64,000 nucleotides of DNA from Gammaproteobacteria bacterium (GCA_026004975.1 BPKE01000002.1:186001-250000); one strand, 5' to 3'; shown: positions 9,363-18,365, numbered from the stretch's first letter. The notes: generated from the sequence alone by a model not told the origin. Made by a program: numbers and translations.

Positions 9363-10364
9363 ATGCACCGCGTCCTGCACGACCGCTTCGCCCGGCCGAT
9401 CAGCTACCTGCGCCTGAGCGTCACCGACCGCTGCGACCTGCGCTGTCACTACTGCCTGCCCAAGGGTTTCCGCGGCTTCTACGAGCCGGCGCACTGGCTC
9501 GATTTCGACGAACTCACCCGCCTGGCCGGCCTGTTCGCCGCCCACGGCGTGCGCCACGTCCGCCTGACCGGCGGCGAGCCCTTGTTGCGCCGCAATCTGC
9601 CCGAGCTGGTGGCGCGCCTGGCCGCCCTGCCGGGGGTCGAACGGGTGTCCCTGAGCACCAATGCGGTGCGTCTGGCGAAATGGGCCGCCGCGCTGAAGGC
9701 CGCCGGCCTGCGCCGGCTCAACATCAGCCTCGACAGCCTGAGGCCAGAGCGCTACGCCGCGATCACCGGCGGCGGCCGCCTCGACAAGGTGCTGGACGGC
9801 ATCGAAGCGGCGCGCGCGGCCGGTTTCCGGAGCGTGCGCATCAACATGGTCGTGATGCGCGGCATCAACGACGACGAAGTCGAAGACCTGCTCGAATTCT
9901 GCCTGGCGCGCGGCCTGCTGCTGCGGTACATCGAAACCATGCCCGTGGGCGACACCGGCCGCCTGGCGGTCCGCCATCACCTGCCCCTGGACCACGTGCG
10001 CGCGCGCCTGGCGCGCCGCTACACCCTGCTGCCCGTGCTGCCCGCCGGCGCCGCCCGCACCGCCGGGCCGGCGCGCTACCTGCGCATCGCCGAGCGCGGC
10101 GGCGCGCGGGTCGGCTTCATCACCCCCTTGAGCGACCACTTCTGCGCCGACTGCAACCGCGTGCGCCTGACCGCCGACGGCACCCTCTACCCCTGCCTGG
10201 GCGACGAGCACAGCGTGCCCCTCGGGCGGCTGCTGCGCGCCGGCGCCGACGACGCCGCCCTGCTCGAGGCCGTCGCCCGGGCGCTGGCCGCCAAGCCCGA
10301 AGGCCACCGCTTCAACCAGAACCCCGAGCGCGTGATCCGCTTCATGTCGCTCACCGGCGGCTGA
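9363..10364 (+). CDS. moaA: GTP 3',8-cyclase, molybdenum cofactor biosynthesis
   Basis: A radical-SAM enzyme that starts molybdopterin synthesis from GTP. The N-terminal [4Fe-4S] motif is CDLRCHYC, the SAM motif TGGEPLLR, and the second cluster is bound by CADCNRVRLTADGTLYPC. The protein ends in the essential double glycine (LTGG). 333 residues is normal length. A GTG at 9345, overlapping the previous stop, is an alternative start. No other mo-genes are adjacent except a MoeB-like gene 45 kb away. It is unusual to see moaA directly after sugar-nucleotide genes, but the reading frame is intact. Confidence 0.94.
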   Translation: MHRVLHDRFARPISYLRLSVTDRCDLRCHYCLPKGFRGFYEPAHWLDFDELTRLAGLFAAHGVRHVRLTGGEPLLRRNLPELVARLAALPGVERVSLSTNAVRLAKWAAALKAAGLRRLNISLDSLRPERYAAITGGGRLDKVLDGIEAARAAGFRSVRINMVVMRGINDDEVEDLLEFCLARGLLLRYIETMPVGDTGRLAVRHHLPLDHVRARLARRYTLLPVLPAGAARTAGPARYLRIAERGGARVGFITPLSDHFCADCNRVRLTADGTLYPCLGDEHSVPLGRLLRAGADDAALLEAVARALAAKPEGHRFNQNPERVIRFMSLTGG

Positions 10365-10434
10365 CCGCCGCCCGCGGCTGCGCCCGGCGGCGCCCAGCCG
10401 TTACAATCCCTCTCCCGGCCTCAGACAGGCAGCC

Positions 10435-11340
10435 ATGTCCAGCCCGGAACTGTGCATCCTCGGCGGCACCGGCTTCATCGGCCGGCACCTGGCCGCCCGC
10501 CTCAACCGCCTCGGCCGGCCCCACCGGGTGCTCAGCCGGCGGCCCGAGGCGCCCGAGGCGCTGCGTGTCCTGCCGCGCACCGAGCACCGCCGCTGCGACG
10601 TCTACGACGAGGCGGCCCTGCGCGCGGCCTTCGCCGGCTGCCGCACCGTGATCAACCTGGTCGGCATCCTGCACGACCGCGACCCGCACGGCCGCGGTTT
10701 CCGCCGCGCCCACCTGGAACTCGCCCGCACCGTGCTCGCCGCCGCGCAGGACACCGGCGTCCGCCACCTGGTGCACATGAGCGCGCTGAACGCCGACGCC
10801 GACCGAGGCCCCAGCCACTACCTGCGCAGCAAGGGCGAAGCGGAAGTCTATCTGCTCACCTTCCACGGCGATGTCGCCCTGACCCTGCTGCGGCCTTCGG
10901 TCGTGTTCGGCCCGGGCGACGGGTTCTTCTGCCGCTTCGCCCGCCTGCTGCGCCTGGCCCCTGGCGTGTTTCTCCTGCCCGGTGCGCACGCCCGCCTGGC
11001 GCCCGTCTACGTCGGCGATCTGGTCGAGCGCACGATCGAAGCCATCGACCGCCCGCCGGCGCAGCCGCGGCGCCTCGCCCTGTGCGGGCCGCGCGACGGC
11101 ACGCTGCTCGAATGGGTGCGCTACACCGCCGCCGTGCTCGCCCTGCGCCGCTGGATCCTGCCGCTGCCCGACACCCTCGCCTGGCCGCTCGCCGCGATCG
11201 CCCAGCAGCTGCCCGGTCCGCCCCTGTCGCTCGACAACTTGCGGAGCCTGCGCGTCCCGGCGGTCTGCGGCGATGCGCCGCGCCAGCCGACCGCCGTCGA
11301 GGACGTCGTTCCCGCTTACCTGCGGGCCGGTGCCCCATGA
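10435..11340 (+). CDS. Atypical SDR, complex I NDUFA9-like NAD(P)-binding protein
   Basis: 301 residues. The N-terminal dinucleotide-binding motif is LGGTGFIGRHLAARL; the SDR-like segments NLVGIL, HMSALNAD and YLRSKGEAE follow, with a C-terminal substrate-side region. Members of this family resemble the NDUFA9 accessory subunit of complex I; most bacterial ones have no proven reaction. The stop codon overlaps the start of cca. A TACAAT -10-like box sits at 10402-10407. Family call is good; function is unknown. Confidence 0.85.
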   Translation: MSSPELCILGGTGFIGRHLAARLNRLGRPHRVLSRRPEAPEALRVLPRTEHRRCDVYDEAALRAAFAGCRTVINLVGILHDRDPHGRGFRRAHLELARTVLAAAQDTGVRHLVHMSALNADADRGPSHYLRSKGEAEVYLLTFHGDVALTLLRPSVVFGPGDGFFCRFARLLRLAPGVFLLPGAHARLAPVYVGDLVERTIEAIDRPPAQPRRLALCGPRDGTLLEWVRYTAAVLALRRWILPLPDTLAWPLAAIAQQLPGPPLSLDNLRSLRVPAVCGDAPRQPTAVEDVVPAYLRAGAP

Positions 11341-12482
11341 AGGTCTACAAGGTCGGCGGTGCGGTGCGCGACAAGCTGCTCGGCCTGCCCGTGCACGAGC
11401 ACGACTACGTCGTCGTCGGCGCCACACCGGAGCAGCTGCGCGCCCTGGGCTTTCGCGAAGTCGGCCGCGACTTCCCGGTGTTCCTGCACCCGGAAACCGG
11501 CGAGGAATACGCGCTCGCCCGCACCGAGCGCAAGAGCGGGCCCGGGCACCGCGGCTTTAGGGTCGAATTCGGTCCCGACATCCCGCTGGAAAAAGACCTC
11601 GAGCGCCGCGACCTGACCATCAACGCCATCGCCGAGGACGCCGCCGGCCGCCTCATCGACCCCTACGGCGGTCTCGCCGACCTCGAAGCGCGGCGCTTGC
11701 GGCACGTCTCGGAAGCCTTCGTCGAGGACCCGCTGCGCGTGCTGCGCGTCGCCCGCTTCCACGCCAAGCTCGCGCCCCTCGGTTTCCACGTCGCCCCCGA
11801 AACCCTGGCGCTGATGCGCCGCATCGCCGACAGCGGCGAACTCGAACACCTGACCGCCGAGCGGGTGTTCCGTGAACTCGAAAAGGCGCTCGCCACGCCC
11901 TGCCCCTGGGTGTTCTTCGAGACCCTCGCGGCCTGCGGGGCGCTGCCGCGGCTCTTCCCGGAACTGGCCGACGGCGGCCGCCTGGCGCGCGCCCTGGCCG
12001 CCCTGCGCCGCGCCGCCGCGCTCGACGAAGCGCCGGAGCTGCGCTTCGCCGCGCTGGCCGCCGCCGCGCTCGACGAAGCCGCCATCGACGCCTTGTGCCG
12101 GCGGCTGAAAACGCCGCGCGCCTGGCGCGAGCTCGCCCTGCTCACCCGCCGCCATCGCGACCTCTTCGAACAGGCCACCCGCCTGCCGCCGCCGGACATC
12201 CTCGCCGGCCTCAAGGCGCTCGACGCCCTGCGCCGGCCGGAGCGCTTCGAACGCTTCCTGCGCGCCGCCGAGGCCGTCGCCGGCAGCGAGCCCGGCCGGG
12301 AACGCTGGCCGTGGCCCCAGGCCGACTACCTGCGCGCCGCCCGCGACCAGGCCGCCGCCGTGACCGCCCGCGACCTGCTGCGGCGCGACCTCGAGGGTCC
12401 CGCCCTGGCCGCCGAGCTCGACGCCGTGCGCTGCACCGCCATCGCCAAGCTCAAGCGCCGCTACCGCTGGTCGGTTCCCTGA
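11337..12482 (+). CDS. cca: CCA-adding tRNA nucleotidyltransferase
   Basis: 381 residues. It begins with VGGAVRDKLLG, the nucleotidyltransferase motif, followed by the metal-binding pair in HEHDYVVVG and the conserved RRDLTINAIA and RVARFHAKL segments. It adds or repairs the CCA end of tRNAs. The C-terminus continues as a helical domain without the HD phosphohydrolase motif found in the E. coli enzyme, so this is a shorter variant. The ATG overlaps the previous stop (ATGA), which suggests translational coupling. Confidence 0.94.
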   Translation: MKVYKVGGAVRDKLLGLPVHEHDYVVVGATPEQLRALGFREVGRDFPVFLHPETGEEYALARTERKSGPGHRGFRVEFGPDIPLEKDLERRDLTINAIAEDAAGRLIDPYGGLADLEARRLRHVSEAFVEDPLRVLRVARFHAKLAPLGFHVAPETLALMRRIADSGELEHLTAERVFRELEKALATPCPWVFFETLAACGALPRLFPELADGGRLARALAALRRAAALDEAPELRFAALAAAALDEAAIDALCRRLKTPRAWRELALLTRRHRDLFEQATRLPPPDILAGLKALDALRRPERFERFLRAAEAVAGSEPGRERWPWPQADYLRAARDQAAAVTARDLLRRDLEGPALAAELDAVRCTAIAKLKRRYRWSVP

Positions 12483-12862
12483 AGCCAGGCCCGCAGCGCC
12501 GCCAGGACGCGGCCGGCGCGGCCGCGCGCGACCAGCGCCCCGCAGACGACGCCGAGCGCATTGGCCGCCGCATCCCATGCGTCCGGCTGGCGCCAGGCGG
12601 TCAGGCCCTGCACGCCCTCCAAGAGCACGCCGAGCGCCACCAGCGCCGCCGCCGCGCGCCGCCGCGCGGGCGGCGCGCCGTACAGTTGTGCCCACCACCA
12701 CATCAGCCCGGCGTAGGCCGCCGCGTGCCAAAACTTGTCGCCGCCGTCGCCCATCGGCAAGGGCACCGACGGCGCCACCGAGCCCACGCACAGCAAGGCC
12801 ACCCACAGCCAGCCCAGGGCGCGCCACAGGCGCTCGACGAGCGCGCTCAGCGATACAGCCAT
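12461..12862 (-). CDS. VanZ-like membrane protein
   Basis: 133 residues with about four hydrophobic segments and the VanZ-family pattern: PLPMGDGGDKFWHAAAYAGL, then EGVQGLT...DAWDAAANALG. The start at 12862 overlaps the end of uppP by 16 bases, so the two are probably co-transcribed. Function in this family is poorly known; VanZ itself gives low teicoplanin resistance. The 3' end overlaps the convergent cca gene by about 20 bases. Confidence 0.8.
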   Translation of the reverse strand: MAVSLSALVERLWRALGWLWVALLCVGSVAPSVPLPMGDGGDKFWHAAAYAGLMWWWAQLYGAPPARRRAAAALVALGVLLEGVQGLTAWRQPDAWDAAANALGVVCGALVARGRAGRVLAALRAWLQGTDQR

Positions 12863-13638
12863 GCCAGCCACGCGGCGAGCGCGATGCGGTACCAGACGAA
12901 GGGCATGAGCCCGATCCGCGCCAGGGCCCCGAGGAACAGATGGATCGCCGCGGCCGCGGCCAGCGCCGCCAGGCCCATCGCCAGGGCGAGATCGCCCCAG
13001 GCCACCGGCGCCGGCTGCGCCGCCAGCTCCACGGCCTGCAAACCGCCCGCCGCCGTGATCACGGGGATCGACAGCAGGAACGAGAACCGCGCCGCCGCCT
13101 GCGGGGCGAGCCCCGCCGCCAGGCCCGCCGCCAGCGTCACCCCCGAGCGCGAGGCGCCCGGGATCAAGGCCAGCACCTGGGCGCAGCCGATCCACCAGGC
13201 CTCGCGCCAACCGACCGTGTCACGCCCCGGCCGCGGCCGCCGCCGCCAGGCCCAGGCCAGCCACAGGGCGAAGACGAAAGTGGCCGCCGCGATCACCCGC
13301 TCCGAGCGCAACACCGTCTCCACCGCTTCCTTGCCGAGCAAGCCGGCCACCCCGACCGGCACGCTGGCCAACAGCAACGCCCCGGCCAGGCGGCCCTCGG
13401 GCGTCGGCCGGCCGGCCAGCGCCGCGGCGGCGCCGGCCGCCAGGGCGCGCAGATCGGCGCGGAAATACACGCACACCGCCAGCAGCGAGCCGGCGTGCAC
13501 GGCGATGTCCAACGCCAGCCCCTGGTCCGGCCAACCGAGCAATCTGGGCAGCAGGATCAGGTGCGCCGAGCTGGACACCGGCAGGAACTCGGTCAGCCCC
13601 TGCAACAGGGCGAGCGCGACCAGTTGCACGCGGTCCAC
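12847..13638 (-). CDS. uppP: Undecaprenyl-diphosphate phosphatase
   Basis: 263 residues, strongly hydrophobic with about eight membrane segments. The active-site signatures are QGLTEFLPVSSSAHLIL near the N-terminus and IPGASRSGVT in the middle. It recycles the undecaprenyl carrier used for peptidoglycan and surface polysaccharides, and over-production gives bacitracin resistance. It forms a minus-strand pair with the VanZ-like gene. Confidence 0.95.
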   Translation of the reverse strand: MDRVQLVALALLQGLTEFLPVSSSAHLILLPRLLGWPDQGLALDIAVHAGSLLAVCVYFRADLRALAAGAAAALAGRPTPEGRLAGALLLASVPVGVAGLLGKEAVETVLRSERVIAAATFVFALWLAWAWRRRPRPGRDTVGWREAWWIGCAQVLALIPGASRSGVTLAAGLAAGLAPQAAARFSFLLSIPVITAAGGLQAVELAAQPAPVAWGDLALAMGLAALAAAAAIHLFLGALARIGLMPFVWYRIALAAWLAWLYR

Positions 13639-13648
13639 CGCCGGGGCC

Positions 13649-14611
13649 TCAAGCGACGACCGGCGAAGCGCGCCTCACGGCGCCCCCCGCGCAAGCCGGT
13701 TCCCCAGCCGCGGCCACGGCCCCGCAGCCGGCCGTAGGCACCGCGGCGGCCACGCCCAACACCGCCGGCAGCTCCGCCCGCAGCCGTGCGGCCAGATCCG
13801 CCAAGGCCCCCTGCAGAGCCTGCTCGCAGGCGCCTTTCACCGCCCGGTTATAGGCGCTCGTGGCGATGCCGGCGCCGATCATGCCGCCCAGGAAAGCCCC
13901 GGCCCAGGCGGCGCCGCCACCGCTTTGCGCGCCCCGACCGCTGCCCTCACCCTTCCACAACACCGTTCCGGACGAATCGAACAGCGTCGCCAACACCTGC
14001 ATCGTCGCGCGGCTCGAACCGACGGTCGTGGCCGACGGCCGCACCACCGAGCCCGGCCCGAGCTGCAGGCGCAGGCGCAAGCCGCCCTGGCCGCCGACTT
14101 CCTCGGCCGGGGCGGGCGCGGCCTCTGCGTTCGCGGCCGTTCCCCCCGCGGCTTCCTGCACACCGCCGTTGGCGCCTTCGACCGCTTCGGCCGCCGCTCC
14201 GGCCTCTGCCATCGCGGCCCCGGCCTCCCCGTTTTCGCCCGCACCCGCCGCCGCGGCGTCCTGCCCGGCGCCGTCGGCGCCCGCGCCCGCTCTGGCGGCC
14301 GTTTCGGTCGCCGCGCCGGGCACCACGCGCACGGTCGTGAACACCCCCGACAAGGCGCCGCGAGCGCTCTCCTCCAGGACCGTCCCGATCGGCACGCGCA
14401 CCCGGGTCTGCATGCCCACCTTGGCCTCGAGCGCAAACGCGCGGCTCTCGTCCGGAATCTCCAGATCGACCGAGGCGGCGATCGCCGCCTCGCCCGGCCC
14501 GAAATCCGTCACCGCCTCCGGCTGGATGGTCACCGTCCCGCAGCCCGTCAACCAGACCCCTTGCCAAAGCAACGCCGCCGCCGCGACGCCGCGTCCCAAA
14601 CCCCTTGGCAT
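13649..14611 (-). CDS. Uncharacterised lipoprotein with Ala/Gly/Glu-rich linker
   Basis: 320 residues. The start at 14611 follows a strong ribosome site (GGAGG). A signal peptide ends in the lipobox LTGC. Residues about 25-100 form a short structured part (VDLEIPDESRAFALEAKVGM). Residues about 100-165 are a low-complexity Ala/Gly/Glu stretch, and about 165-285 form a second part containing VLATLFDSSGTVLWKGEG and a glycine-rich hydrophobic segment GAFLGGMIGAGIA. I do not recognise the family. The VLWKGEG segment recalls small outer-membrane assembly lipoproteins, but that is only a resemblance. It probably sits in the outer membrane facing the periplasm. Confidence 0.7.
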   Translation of the reverse strand: MPRGLGRGVAAAALLWQGVWLTGCGTVTIQPEAVTDFGPGEAAIAASVDLEIPDESRAFALEAKVGMQTRVRVPIGTVLEESARGALSGVFTTVRVVPGAATETAARAGAGADGAGQDAAAAGAGENGEAGAAMAEAGAAAEAVEGANGGVQEAAGGTAANAEAAPAPAEEVGGQGGLRLRLQLGPGSVVRPSATTVGSSRATMQVLATLFDSSGTVLWKGEGSGRGAQSGGGAAWAGAFLGGMIGAGIATSAYNRAVKGACEQALQGALADLAARLRAELPAVLGVAAAVPTAGCGAVAAAGEPACAGGAVRRASPVVA

Positions 14612-14688
14612 CTTCGTTTTCCTCCGTTCGTTCACGATGGCCGCGCGCCGCCGGCGCGCCGGCCGATTTTCCACCGTGGCCGCCGATT

Positions 14689-15861
14689 TCACAAACGCAC
14701 GCGGCGGTCGGCGGGCAGGCGCGGCACCGGGCCCGGCCAGTTGCGCACCAGCGCCAGCGCCTTGACCGTTTCGCCCATCCCCCCGGGCCAGGACAATTGC
14801 TTGAGCTGCGCGGCGAGGCGCAGGCGCTCGGCGGGCGCCGCTGCCAGCGCCGCCTCCAGCGCCGCCGGCCCCGCGCCGAGGAGCAAATCCGCCTGGGTGC
14901 AGAACCCCGCCACGGTGAAGCCCGCCGCCGCCGCGGCGGCCGCCGCGGCGCTGAAATCCACGTGCGCGCCCATATCCTGCGCCCCCGGCGCCCACAGCGG
15001 ATCGTCGTGGGCGCGGTGCGCCAGGTGGCAACGCAGCGTCCCGGCGGCGCGTTGCGGGTGGTAGTACTCGGCGCGCGGATAGCCGTAGTCGAGCAACAGC
15101 ACCAGTCCCGCCTCGAGCGCGGCGGCGAGCCGGGCGAACCAGCCGTCCAGGCGCAGGGCGATCTCGGAACGGTAACCCGCGGGCAGCGGCTCGGGCAGGC
15201 TGCGGGCGAGCGCCGCCAATGCCTCGGCGAGCGCCGGCGGCGGCGGTCCATCGACGCGGCGCAGGCGGCCGGCCGCCGCATCCCAGTCCACGTACTCGGC
15301 CCGACACCGCCCGTCTTCACCGACGACGAAACGCGCCACCGGCAAGGCGTCCAGCACCTCGTTGGCGATCACCACCGCCCGCCAGGGTTCGGCCGGCGGC
15401 GCCTCGAACCAGCACAGCCGCGCCCGCCAGCGGGCCGGCCAGGCGGCGGCCCGCGCCTTCTGCAAGGCGCGCAGCGCCGGGCTCGGCTCGACGATGCCGT
15501 AACGCGCCGGCAGGGCCCCCGCCGCGTCCAGCGCCGCCAGCAGCTGCTCGGCCAGCGCGCCGCTGCCCGCCCCCAGCTCGATGAGGTCCGCACCGCCCAA
15601 CTCGGCCGCCCAGCGCCGGCAATGCTCGGCCAGCAAGCGGCCGAACAGCGGACCGCTCTCCGGCGCGGTGACGAAATCCCCGTCCGCCCCGAACTTCGGC
15701 AGCGGGTTCATGTAATAGCCCCACTGCGGGTGATACAGGGCCGAATCCATGTACGCTTCGAACGGCAGGGGCCCGGCCGCCGCGATCCGGCGGACCAGCT
15801 CCGCCGTCAGCGCCGCGGCCACCGTGCGCCGCGCGCCCGTCAGCGGCGGCAGGCCGCTCAC
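14689..15861 (-). CDS. SAM-dependent methyltransferase, MidA/NDUFAF7 family
   Basis: 390 residues from the GTG at 15861; the frame stays open to 15933, but that would leave 2 bases to the divergent gene. Family signatures are FEAYMDSALYHPQWGYY, FVTAPESGPLFGRLLAEH, the SAM-binding LIELGAGSGALAEQLL, and LLLDYGYPRAEYYHPQR. The mitochondrial relative NDUFAF7 methylates an arginine on a complex I subunit; the bacterial substrate is not established. Good family call. Confidence 0.88.
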   Translation of the reverse strand: MSGLPPLTGARRTVAAALTAELVRRIAAAGPLPFEAYMDSALYHPQWGYYMNPLPKFGADGDFVTAPESGPLFGRLLAEHCRRWAAELGGADLIELGAGSGALAEQLLAALDAAGALPARYGIVEPSPALRALQKARAAAWPARWRARLCWFEAPPAEPWRAVVIANEVLDALPVARFVVGEDGRCRAEYVDWDAAAGRLRRVDGPPPPALAEALAALARSLPEPLPAGYRSEIALRLDGWFARLAAALEAGLVLLLDYGYPRAEYYHPQRAAGTLRCHLAHRAHDDPLWAPGAQDMGAHVDFSAAAAAAAAAGFTVAGFCTQADLLLGAGPAALEAALAAAPAERLRLAAQLKQLSWPGGMGETVKALALVRNWPGPVPRLPADRRVRL

Positions 15862-15935
15862 GGCCCGGCCCGTCCCGCGCCGGCCGCGCGGCCGCAGCCG
15901 ACGCCATACGCAACCGAAAAAGAAGGAATCCAACG

Positions 15936-16670
15936 ATGAACGATGCCAAGATCGCCCTGGTCACCGGTGGTGCGCGACGCCTCGGCGCCGCCATCGTCGA
16001 AGCCCTGCACGCCGCCGGCTGTTGCGTCCTCATCCACCACCGCCGCTCGTCGGCCGCCGCCGCGGCCCTGGCGGCGCGGCTCGAGGCCGTCCGCCCCGGC
16101 AGCGCGGCGGTCGTGCAGGCCGATCTGCTCGAGGACGGCGCCGCAAAGGCCCTGGTCGACGCCGCCCGGCGGCACTTTGGCGGCCTGGACGTGCTGGTCA
16201 ACAACGCCTCCAGCTTCTACCCGACGCCGCTGGACCGTGTCGACGAAGCACAATGGACCGAACTGATCGGCGTGCACGTGAAGGCCCCCCTGTTCCTGGC
16301 GCGCACCGCGGCCCCGCTGCTGCGCGCGCGGTGCGGCGCCATCGTCAACATCACCGACGTCTACGCCGAAAAACCGCTCCCCGGCCACCTGCTGTACTGC
16401 ACCGCCAAGGCCGCCCTGGCCGCCCTGACCCGGGCACTGGCCCTCGAACTCGCCCCGAAGGTGCGCGTCAACGCCGTCGCGCCCGGTGCCATCCTGTGGC
16501 CGGAGAACGGCGTGGACGACGCCGCCGCCCGCCTGGCCGCGATCCCGCTCGGGCGCTGCGGGGATCCGGCGGACATCGGCCGCGCCGTGCGCCAGCTCGC
16601 CCTGGAGTCGCCCTACGTCACCGGGGCCACCTGGGTGGTCGACGGCGGTCGCTCGCTGCGCCTGCCCTGA
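15936..16670 (+). CDS. SDR, probable pteridine reductase
   Basis: 244 residues, classical short-chain dehydrogenase. The cofactor motif TGGARRLGAAIVEAL has the arginine pair typical of NADPH-using pteridine reductases; NNASSFYPTPL and the catalytic Tyr-x3-Lys (YCTAKAALA) follow. It converges with a gene for two folate-pathway enzymes 5 bases away, which supports a role in reducing dihydrofolate or pterins, like FolM or PTR1. A general SDR role cannot be excluded. Confidence 0.82.
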   Translation: MNDAKIALVTGGARRLGAAIVEALHAAGCCVLIHHRRSSAAAAALAARLEAVRPGSAAVVQADLLEDGAAKALVDAARRHFGGLDVLVNNASSFYPTPLDRVDEAQWTELIGVHVKAPLFLARTAAPLLRARCGAIVNITDVYAEKPLPGHLLYCTAKAALAALTRALALELAPKVRVNAVAPGAILWPENGVDDAAARLAAIPLGRCGDPADIGRAVRQLALESPYVTGATWVVDGGRSLRLP

Positions 16671-16675
16671 GGCCC

Positions 16676-17530
16676 TCAGTCCGTCTCATCCTCGGGCCAA
16701 TCCACCGGCTGCAGCGCCGCCGAGTCCGCGCGCTCGGCCCACAGCGCCGCCAGCGGCCGGCCGGCCGCCGGGTGCACCCAGTCCGGGGCCAGCTCCGCCA
16801 ACGGTCCGAGCACGAAATCGTGCTCGAGGATGTCGGCGCGCGGCAGCCCCAGGTCGGCCCGTTGCGCGCCGTCGCCGCAGAGCAACAGATCCAGATCCAG
16901 GCTGCGCGGCGCGAAGCGCGCCGTGCCGCGCACCCGGCCGTGCGCCCGCTCGATGCCGTCCAGGCGGCGCAGGATCGCCTCTTCCGGCAGCGCGCTGTCG
17001 AAGGCCACCACCAGGTTCAGGAAATCGTCGCCGGCGAACCCCACCGCCGGGTTGCGGTACACCGTCGAGCGGCGCAGCGCCCCGAACTCGCGGGCCAGAT
17101 CCGCGAGCGCGCCGCGCACGTGCCTTTCGGGCTCCACGTTGCTGCCCACCGCCACGTAGACGGTGCGCCGCCGCTGCGGCCCCCGGCGGCGGCGCAGCAC
17201 CACCCCGACGCTGCGCGAATAGCGCACCGCCCCCGGCTTGGCCAGACGCAGGCGCAGCGCCGCCACGTCGAACTCGTAGAGCACGATCTCGGCCACACGC
17301 TCGGCCAGCGTCTCGATCAGATCGAAGCGGCTGCCCTCGATGTAGGTGATCAGGCGCTTGGCCACCGCCTTGTAATCCAGCGTGTCCGCCACGCGGTCGC
17401 TGGCCGCCGCCCGCGCCAGGTCCACGCGCATCGCCAGATCCAGGCTGACCGTCTGGCGCACGGTCTTCTCCCAGTCGTAGATGCCGATGACCGTGGCCAC
17501 CCGCAGGTCTTCGAGAAAGATCGTGTCCAT
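16676..17530 (-). CDS. Fused dihydroneopterin aldolase and HPPK
   Basis: 284 residues from an ATG preceded by GGAGGTGG. Residues 1 to about 118 are FolB: IFLEDLRVATVIGIYDWEK, then SRFDLIETLAERVAEI. After a short Arg-rich joint, residues about 124-284 are FolK: VYVAVGSN, FLNLVVAFDS, RFAPRSLDLDLLL, RADILEHDFVLGPLAELAPD. The two enzymes make consecutive folate steps, from dihydroneopterin to the 6-hydroxymethyl pterin pyrophosphate. In most gammaproteobacteria folB and folK are separate; a natural fusion is known in Streptococcus pneumoniae (SulD). No start codon exists at the joint, so the fusion is real in this sequence unless an indel created it. Confidence 0.88.
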   Translation of the reverse strand: MDTIFLEDLRVATVIGIYDWEKTVRQTVSLDLAMRVDLARAAASDRVADTLDYKAVAKRLITYIEGSRFDLIETLAERVAEIVLYEFDVAALRLRLAKPGAVRYSRSVGVVLRRRRGPQRRRTVYVAVGSNVEPERHVRGALADLAREFGALRRSTVYRNPAVGFAGDDFLNLVVAFDSALPEEAILRRLDGIERAHGRVRGTARFAPRSLDLDLLLCGDGAQRADLGLPRADILEHDFVLGPLAELAPDWVHPAAGRPLAALWAERADSAALQPVDWPEDETD

Positions 17531-17811
17531 CACCCACCTCCGCGGCGGATGGTGCCGCCGCCCCCGCCGCCCGTCAACCGCGGGGCGGGCCGGGCCAACG
17601 GCATCCGGCGCTGCGCGTTCCACGCCGGTACCTCCCTGCCGACGACGACCCGGGAACGGCGCCCCGGGTGCGCGGCTGGGAGCAGGCCTACACGCTGCTG
17701 CGGCCGCAGCCGGCCTCGAACCACCGCATCCCCGCCGGAGCCCCTTCGGGACGCCGGGTATGAGGTCCCAGAAGTCTCGGTGTCTCACATGTACTGAACC
17801 AGGACACGCGC
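17531..17811. other. Intergenic interval between divergent folBK and rpmBG
   Basis: About 280 bases upstream of both genes. I see no convincing coding frame, RNA or repeat here apart from the rpmB promoter just beyond its right edge. A short cgaacc-containing stretch near 17713 looks like a tRNA T-arm but has no pairing stem. Confidence 0.5.
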
Positions 17812-17840
17812 TTGCCGCCGCGGCGGGCTTCGGGTAACAT
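17812..17840 (+). promoter_or_regulatory. Sigma-70-like promoter of rpmBG
   Basis: TTGCCG at 17812-17817 and TAACAT at 17835-17840 are 17 bases apart, about 50 bases before the L28 start codon. Confidence 0.6.
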
Positions 17841-17889
17841 TCGGCGCCCGCCGTGTGGGCGGAGCCTTCGGACCAGCGGGAACACGACC

Positions 17890-18126
17890 ATGTCCAAAGT
17901 CTGCCAAGTGACCGGCAAGCGGCCGATGACCGGCCACAACGTGTCGCACGCGAACAACAAGACCAAGCGCCGCTTCCTGCCGAACCTGCACGCCAAGCGC
18001 TTCTGGGTGGAGAGCGAGCAGCGCTGGGTGAAGCTGCGGGTCAGCCCGCAGGGCATGCGCATCATCGACAAGAAGGGCATCGACGCGGTGCTGGCCGAGC
18101 TGCGGGCCCGCGGCGAAGCCGTCTGA
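17890..18126 (+). CDS. rpmB: Ribosomal protein bL28
   Basis: 78 residues, the normal size, starting [20 protein letters not shown]. Large-subunit protein. It is followed after 13 bases by rpmG, the standard gammaproteobacterial pair. No zinc-binding Cys pairs are evident beyond the single N-terminal Cys. Confidence 0.97.
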   Translation: MSKVCQVTGKRPMTGHNVSHANNKTKRRFLPNLHAKRFWVESEQRWVKLRVSPQGMRIIDKKGIDAVLAELRARGEAV

Positions 18127-18139
18127 GGAGGATCGAACG

Positions 18140-18307
18140 ATGGCCAAGAGCGCCCGCGAAAAGATCCGCCTGGTGTCCAGCGCCGGCACCGGCCATTTTT
18201 ACACGACCGACAAGAACAAGCGCAACACGCCGGACAAGCTGCAGATGAAGAAGTACGATCCGGTGGTGCGCAAGCACGTGATCTACAAGGAAGCCAAGAT
18301 CAAGTGA
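18140..18307 (+). CDS. rpmG: Ribosomal protein bL33
   Basis: 55 residues: [20 protein letters not shown] at the start and the Lys-rich end YKEAKIK. Large-subunit protein. The ATG follows GAGGAG by 8 bases. It lacks the Cys quartet of zinc-binding L33 forms, as in E. coli. Confidence 0.97.
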   Translation: MAKSAREKIRLVSSAGTGHFYTTDKNKRNTPDKLQMKKYDPVVRKHVIYKEAKIK

Positions 18308-18325
18308 CGGGCGGACGCCCGGCAC

Positions 18326-18365
18326 GCCAACAAAAACCCCCGCCTCGGCGGGGGTTTTTGTTGGC
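18326..18365. terminator. Bidirectional intrinsic terminator
   Basis: A 19-base arm beginning GCCAACAAAAA pairs perfectly with its partner around a tiny loop, with A-runs on the left and T-runs on the right inside the stem. It ends rpmBG and can also end the convergent desaturase transcript. Confidence 0.93.

Noticed and set aside
17690-17760. tRNA gene on the minus strand
   Set aside because: A TTCGAG-like T-loop is present but no T-stem, anticodon stem or acceptor pairing can be drawn.
17688-18080. 130-codon minus-strand frame overlapping rpmB
   Set aside because: It is antisense to a certain ribosomal protein gene and resembles no protein.
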